DNA from: Thiomonas sp. X19
GTDB lineage: Bacteria > Pseudomonadota > Gammaproteobacteria > Burkholderiales > Burkholderiaceae_C
Assembly (NCBI RefSeq): GCF_900089495.1
Contig: NZ_LT605203.1
Coordinates: 2,197,622 to 2,261,621, forward strand
Direction of reading: 5' to 3'
Length of the DNA stretch: 64,000 bases
Positions 60,816-64,000 of this stretch are shown piece after piece (position 1 is the stretch's first letter; every line of letters starts with the position of its first letter). The notes beneath the pieces are model-generated. The model was not told where the DNA came from. It saw only the letters and a list, made by a program, of their open reading frames with translations, and did not search any database. The translations under genes were made by a program, and so were the position numbers.

Positions 60816-62813
60816 TCAGCGCCCCTTGTCCTGACCTGAGCGCTTGCCACGTTCTGGCACTTTGACAGGCTGGGTCGATACAGGACCTTGCGCAGGTTGC
60901 ACCCCTGGTACAGCCTGATGCTCCCGCACTCCGACGCGCTGTTCAAGGGATGCGCGTCGGTCGGCTTCGACCAGCCCGGCATCCTCATGGATTCGCCTTG
61001 CTTCGGCATCCGCACTTCTCGCACCCGAAGATCTCGCCGGCGCTTTCCTCTGTGCGTCCATGACGATCTTCTGCAAATCGGCATTGGCAACCTCGATCCC
61101 GAGGCGCACTGCCTCACGCGCCGCTCGCTCCCGAAACTCGCTGCTCCCGGTAATGTCCACTTTCCCGCCATACTTCTGCGCCGCAATCCGCAGGGCCGCT
61201 TCCAGGCTGTCATCCGTCTTGTCGTGCATGACGATACGCGGGCCGGTGTCGGTAAACGCCTCGAGCCCATCCTGCTTGCGGTAAATCACCATCTGTCGGC
61301 GCTGGTCGACCTCGGCTTGCAATGCGGCCACGGTGAGCTTGCGCAATGGGTCGAGTTCTTCCCCCTCAATGCCGTCGATGCCTTGGCTCTTCTTGCGCTG
61401 GTCGCGGTATCGAATCCCGCGCAGGGCGGCCCTGGCCGCTTCATCCCCAGCCTCGGCCTGCCGATCCAGCCAGGTGCGCCACACCTCGGACCGCGGCACC
61501 TTGGCCGTGAGCGCCTTGCGCTCTGCCGCCTGGCGCTTTTGCAGTTGCTCGCGCCGCTTGGCGGCCTCCATGGCCCAAAGGGATTGCGCCATGTTGTGTG
61601 AAAGACCGGACGCCTTCGCCTTCGCGATGGCGTCCGGCTTCTCCAGACGCAGCGCTGCAGTCAGCGCCTTGCGTTGCATCCCATGCCTGGACACCATCAT
61701 CTGCCGCATCACAGGTCGCTCCCGGCGCAAGAGCTCCTGATCCACTTTAAAGCGTGCGGCCAGTTCTCTGCGGGCAACCTGGCGTTCGACACGCCGCGTC
61801 GTGCGTTCCGCAGATTCCGCACGCACATTCGGTCTCTGCCCGGTGCCCTGCGCCATGTCGGCATCCAGAACGCGCTGATACGTCAGACTCGGCGCCGGCA
61901 GTCGCGCACCCGGTGGCTGATACGGCCCGAGCCTCTTTTCCAATTCGGCCTTGCTTGCCCAACGCCCCATCTGGGACGCCTTGGCGGCCAGAACACGGCC
62001 GTCATCCAGCGTCGTGGTGACGATCATTCCAGAGCCTTTGGGCTGGATCGTGACGCCGTAATCCGCCGCTGCCCGATGCAAGTCGTCCCACGTCGCCCCA
62101 GGGTTGGCCAGCGTCGCCTTGATCGGCTTGGCCGGTGTAGACGCCACCCATTCCTGAAACGACTGCGCGCCCGCGTTGCGGTGCTCGGCGGCGCTGGCAG
62201 CATTTGACAATCGCGGGCCCTCGGCGCCCTTGAGCATGCCGCGCTCTGCGCGTTCCCTGCGCGACATAAACCGCACCTCCGCTCCGTCCATGCCCTCAAT
62301 GGTCACGAACACCCCGTGATCGGCCTGCCACCCCTGCATCAGCTCGATCTCGCGCGCTGCCTTGTGCATCCTGATTTTCGAGAACGCGGGAATCTCGGCC
62401 ATGCGGCCATCATCCCGAATGCGGTTGATGACCAGGTGCAGGTGATCATGGTCCGTGTCATGGTGCAAGGCCCATGCCGCTTGATTGCCGCCCATGTCCA
62501 TCGCGTTCATCATGTACTCGCAGGCCGCTTGGGCCTGTGCCGGCGTGGGATGCTCGCCGTCTTTCCACGACATGACCAGGTGGAACACCGGATTTCCGCC
62601 GCGCCCGCCATTGCTCCGGTACTCGTCCTCCCGCCCGTTCATCTCCCAGCCGAGTTCTTCGGCCAGTCCGGGCGCGTCGGAGCGGATCGCGTCATAGTTG
62701 ACAACGCCGAAGTCAATTTCGGCATTTGGATCATCTGCGCGCATCACATAGTCAAGAACAGGCGAGAAGCCAATGCTTCGGCCTGCTTTCAAGGTCACTT
62801 GCTTGGGGATCAT
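60816..62813 (-). CDS. MobA/TraI-type relaxase with LPD7 domain (second copy)
   Basis: 665 residues. The metal-binding histidines are HHDTDHDHLHL (117-127) followed by VINRI. Y22 in LDYVMRADD is a candidate catalytic tyrosine. Blocks AAEHRNAGAQSFQEW, YGVTIQPKGSGMI, DDGRVLAAKASQMGRWASKA and the LPD7 region (RKLTVAALQAEVDQRRQMVIY to KYGGKVDITGSSEF) are shared with the relaxase at 15090-17549. The first 80 residues and the tail differ. It overlaps mobC by four bases. Confidence 0.92.
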   Translation of the reverse strand: MIPKQVTLKAGRSIGFSPVLDYVMRADDPNAEIDFGVVNYDAIRSDAPGLAEELGWEMNGREDEYRSNGGRGGNPVFHLVMSWKDGEHPTPAQAQAACEYMMNAMDMGGNQAAWALHHDTDHDHLHLVINRIRDDGRMAEIPAFSKIRMHKAAREIELMQGWQADHGVFVTIEGMDGAEVRFMSRRERAERGMLKGAEGPRLSNAASAAEHRNAGAQSFQEWVASTPAKPIKATLANPGATWDDLHRAAADYGVTIQPKGSGMIVTTTLDDGRVLAAKASQMGRWASKAELEKRLGPYQPPGARLPAPSLTYQRVLDADMAQGTGQRPNVRAESAERTTRRVERQVARRELAARFKVDQELLRRERPVMRQMMVSRHGMQRKALTAALRLEKPDAIAKAKASGLSHNMAQSLWAMEAAKRREQLQKRQAAERKALTAKVPRSEVWRTWLDRQAEAGDEAARAALRGIRYRDQRKKSQGIDGIEGEELDPLRKLTVAALQAEVDQRRQMVIYRKQDGLEAFTDTGPRIVMHDKTDDSLEAALRIAAQKYGGKVDITGSSEFRERAAREAVRLGIEVANADLQKIVMDAQRKAPARSSGARSADAEARRIHEDAGLVEADRRASLEQRVGVREHQAVPGVQPAQGPVSTQPVKVPERGKRSGQDKGR

Positions 62814-63121
62814 GGTTTGGTCAGTCGACGGGCCGCCTCATCCACCCGTTGAAGGGCGGCATGAAAGGCGGCGGTCTGCTCTGGTGTCCACGTCGCAGGT
62901 GGCTTGCGCAGGAAATTCCGCAGCATCTGCCCGATCCGGCGCAGTTCCGCCACACCCTGCGCATCGATAGCCGCCCGCGGCGGGCCGCTGTGTGCGATCA
63001 AGTGCCGGATGTAGGCGCTGCGGCTGATCCCGGCCAACGCGGCATGCACGTGCACGCTGGCGGCCAGTTCAGCAGAAACCCGCGTTGCCAGAATCCGGCC
63101 CGCTTCTGCAGGCGAGCTCAC
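62810..63121 (-). CDS. mobC: MobC-like relaxosome accessory protein (second copy)
   Basis: 103 residues with a ribbon-helix-helix start (ILATRVSAELAASVHVHAAL, AYIRHLIAHSG) and the C-terminal LRRIGQMLRNFLRKPP typical of MobC. It overlaps its neighbours on both sides by four bases (ATGA). It would bind the transfer origin of this module, which is not identified here. Confidence 0.8.
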   Translation of the reverse strand: MSSPAEAGRILATRVSAELAASVHVHAALAGISRSAYIRHLIAHSGPPRAAIDAQGVAELRRIGQMLRNFLRKPPATWTPEQTAAFHAALQRVDEAARRLTKP

Positions 63122-63369
63122 GCGTCACCTGTCACAGACCGGTAGAAGGCCCGCGAGATCGACCAGGCCATGAAAAGCCCGCCAGTCACGAAGCCGACGA
63201 CACCACCGGCGAAGGCAATGCCGCAAGCGGCGAAAACGCTGGCCCAGCGGCCGGAAAGGGTCGTTGAGGCGACTCCAACGGCTACGGCGATCGTAATGGC
63301 GACAAGCGCGCCAACGAGCACAACAGGAGTGCGCGGCGACGCGAGGGAACTGCGACGGCGGTGTGTCAT
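63118..63369 (-). CDS. small two-helix membrane protein of the mob operon
   Basis: 83 residues from MTHRRRSSLASPRTPVVLV. Two hydrophobic segments (VVLVGALVAITIAVAVGVAS and FAACGIAFAGGVVGFVTGGL) are joined by a short loop. It overlaps genes on both sides by four bases. It is possibly related in role to the membrane protein at the start of the first mob module. Confidence 0.65.
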   Translation of the reverse strand: MTHRRRSSLASPRTPVVLVGALVAITIAVAVGVASTTLSGRWASVFAACGIAFAGGVVGFVTGGLFMAWSISRAFYRSVTGDA

Positions 63370-64000
63370 TTGAAGCTCCTGGTGTTCTTGATGGGGTGGC
63401 TCGACTGCGCATCCTTGATCTGCTGCACGAGCATGGCGTTCTGGTTCTGAAGGGCCGTTATCTCGTGACTGTCTTTGACATACACGTGAACCAGCAGGCC
63501 CATCAGCGCAGCACAAACGACACTTCCAACGAATGCCCAGAACACAGAAAAGCCGTCCTTGGCGGCCTTCCTCAGACTGTCGACCACGTCGTAGTGCTGA
63601 TGCACATTCACGCTCAGGTTGGGCTGAACATGCACCGCCACAGCGCGCCCGATGCGGTCGAAATCCAACGGTTCAGGCGGCGTGACTTGGGGGGTTGGCG
63701 GCGTTGATGCCAGCACTGCACTTGGCAATCGGGCGATTGCTTTGTGCGTGTCGTCCACGCGGGAAATCACCTCCACCATGCCTGTTCTCACCGCCGTCAG
63801 GACTGCATCCATGTCCCGGTGTGCGTCCCCATCGGCTTTCACAGTCTCTGTATTTCGCGCTGCCTCGCGCGTCATGGCCCGCCAGTCGGCGGCCCAGATT
63901 GACGCCAGCGCAGCCCACAAACCGGCGTGCTGCGGCGCGTCTTCGCCAATCAGTCCGCCCGAAGTCACGGCGTCAATGTGCGCACGCGCCGATGCCTGTG
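63366..64000 (-). CDS. membrane-anchored mobilisation protein, possibly cut by the window edge
   Basis: 200 residues if started at the GTG at 63968, but the frame is open to the window end (ASARAHIDAVTSGG), so the true start may be outside. A helical soluble part (residues 30-85) is followed by a proline-rich linker, a membrane segment (VFWAFVGSVVCAALMGLLVHVYV) and a short coiled C-terminus (ITALQNQNAMLVQQIKDA). The arrangement resembles MobB/MbeB-like membrane tethers for relaxosomes, but identity is inference. Confidence 0.6.
   Translation of the reverse strand, partial: QASARAHIDAVTSGGLIGEDAPQHAGLWAALASIWAADWRAMTREAARNTETVKADGDAHRDMDAVLTAVRTGMVEVISRVDDTHKAIARLPSAVLASTPPTPQVTPPEPLDFDRIGRAVAVHVQPNLSVNVHQHYDVVDSLRKAAKDGFSVFWAFVGSVVCAALMGLLVHVYVKDSHEITALQNQNAMLVQQIKDAQSSHPIKNTRSFK

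Overview
The window looks like chromosome of a high-GC betaproteobacterium (Burkholderiales, Thiomonas-like) that is heavily broken up by mobile DNA. The support is the core block thrS-infC-rpmI-rplT-pheS-pheT-ihfA-merR-tRNA-Pro (17.9-25.9 kb), the arsR-arsC-arsD-arsA-arsC operon at the left edge, and remains of an NrfD/molybdopterin oxidoreductase (tetrathionate or polysulfide type) operon. The species call is inference; no rRNA is present.

Layout. 0-3.2 kb: arsenic resistance operon on the minus strand. 3.2-9.7 kb: a graveyard of insertion sequences. An IS630 element splits a HicB-like antitoxin gene, an IS5 element lies just before a 5'-truncated NrfD gene, an ISAzo13-type element splits the Tat-signal molybdoenzyme gene, and a deleted IS21 remnant and a dapA fragment follow. 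In several cases the original reading frame can be restored by removing the element and one copy of its target duplication. 9.7-10.4 kb: an antitoxin/PIN toxin pair. 10.5-17.8 kb: a mobilisable module with overlapping genes (small membrane protein, DNA-binding protein, primase-like fragment, frameshifted DUF3987 protein, TubC-N-like protein, MobC, LPD7 relaxase). A nearly perfect ~100-bp inverted repeat occurs in it twice, once in front of the mob genes (oriT candidate). 17.9-25.9 kb: core translation genes. 26-33.2 kb: a membrane protein and an AAA+ ATPase gene interrupted by an IS3 element and by a large-serine-recombinase element. That element sits exactly in P-loop coding sequence: the 5' half comes from the AAA+ gene, the 3' half from an IS21 istB.

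33.2-47.7 kb: a genomic-island accessory region. It begins with a tmRNA-3'-end-like attachment sequence. It carries TacAT, PrlF/YhaV (toxin truncated) and ParDE modules, an AEP primase-SF2 helicase protein with two small partners, a plasmid-type ParA/RHH partition operon, fragments of a further toxin-antitoxin pair, an IS1182 element inside parA (CTAG duplication), and an AlpA/DUF3987 module with structured leaders. parA is duplicated on both sides of the primase-helicase cargo. Operator arrays of TRCGYA hexamers at an exact 8-bp period occur at three places around it.

47.7-59.9 kb: the most interesting part, a nine-gene, single-strand, mostly overlapping conflict operon. In transcription order it reads AbiEi antitoxin, AbiEii nucleotidyltransferase fused to WYL and zinc-ribbon parts, HsdR, a TauD-like 2-oxoglutarate/Fe(II) oxygenase, a HEPN-motif protein with a zinc ribbon, HsdM, HsdS, a 686-residue reverse transcriptase of non-intron type, and an Mrr-like nuclease with an extra N-terminal domain. 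The stop/start overlaps and gaps of 12-95 nt suggest that a type I restriction-modification system, an abortive-infection pair, an oxygenase, a likely RNase, a reverse transcriptase and a modification-dependent nuclease are made together. 60.2-64 kb: a GTGACG repeat cluster and a second mobilisation module whose relaxase is a paralogue of the first.
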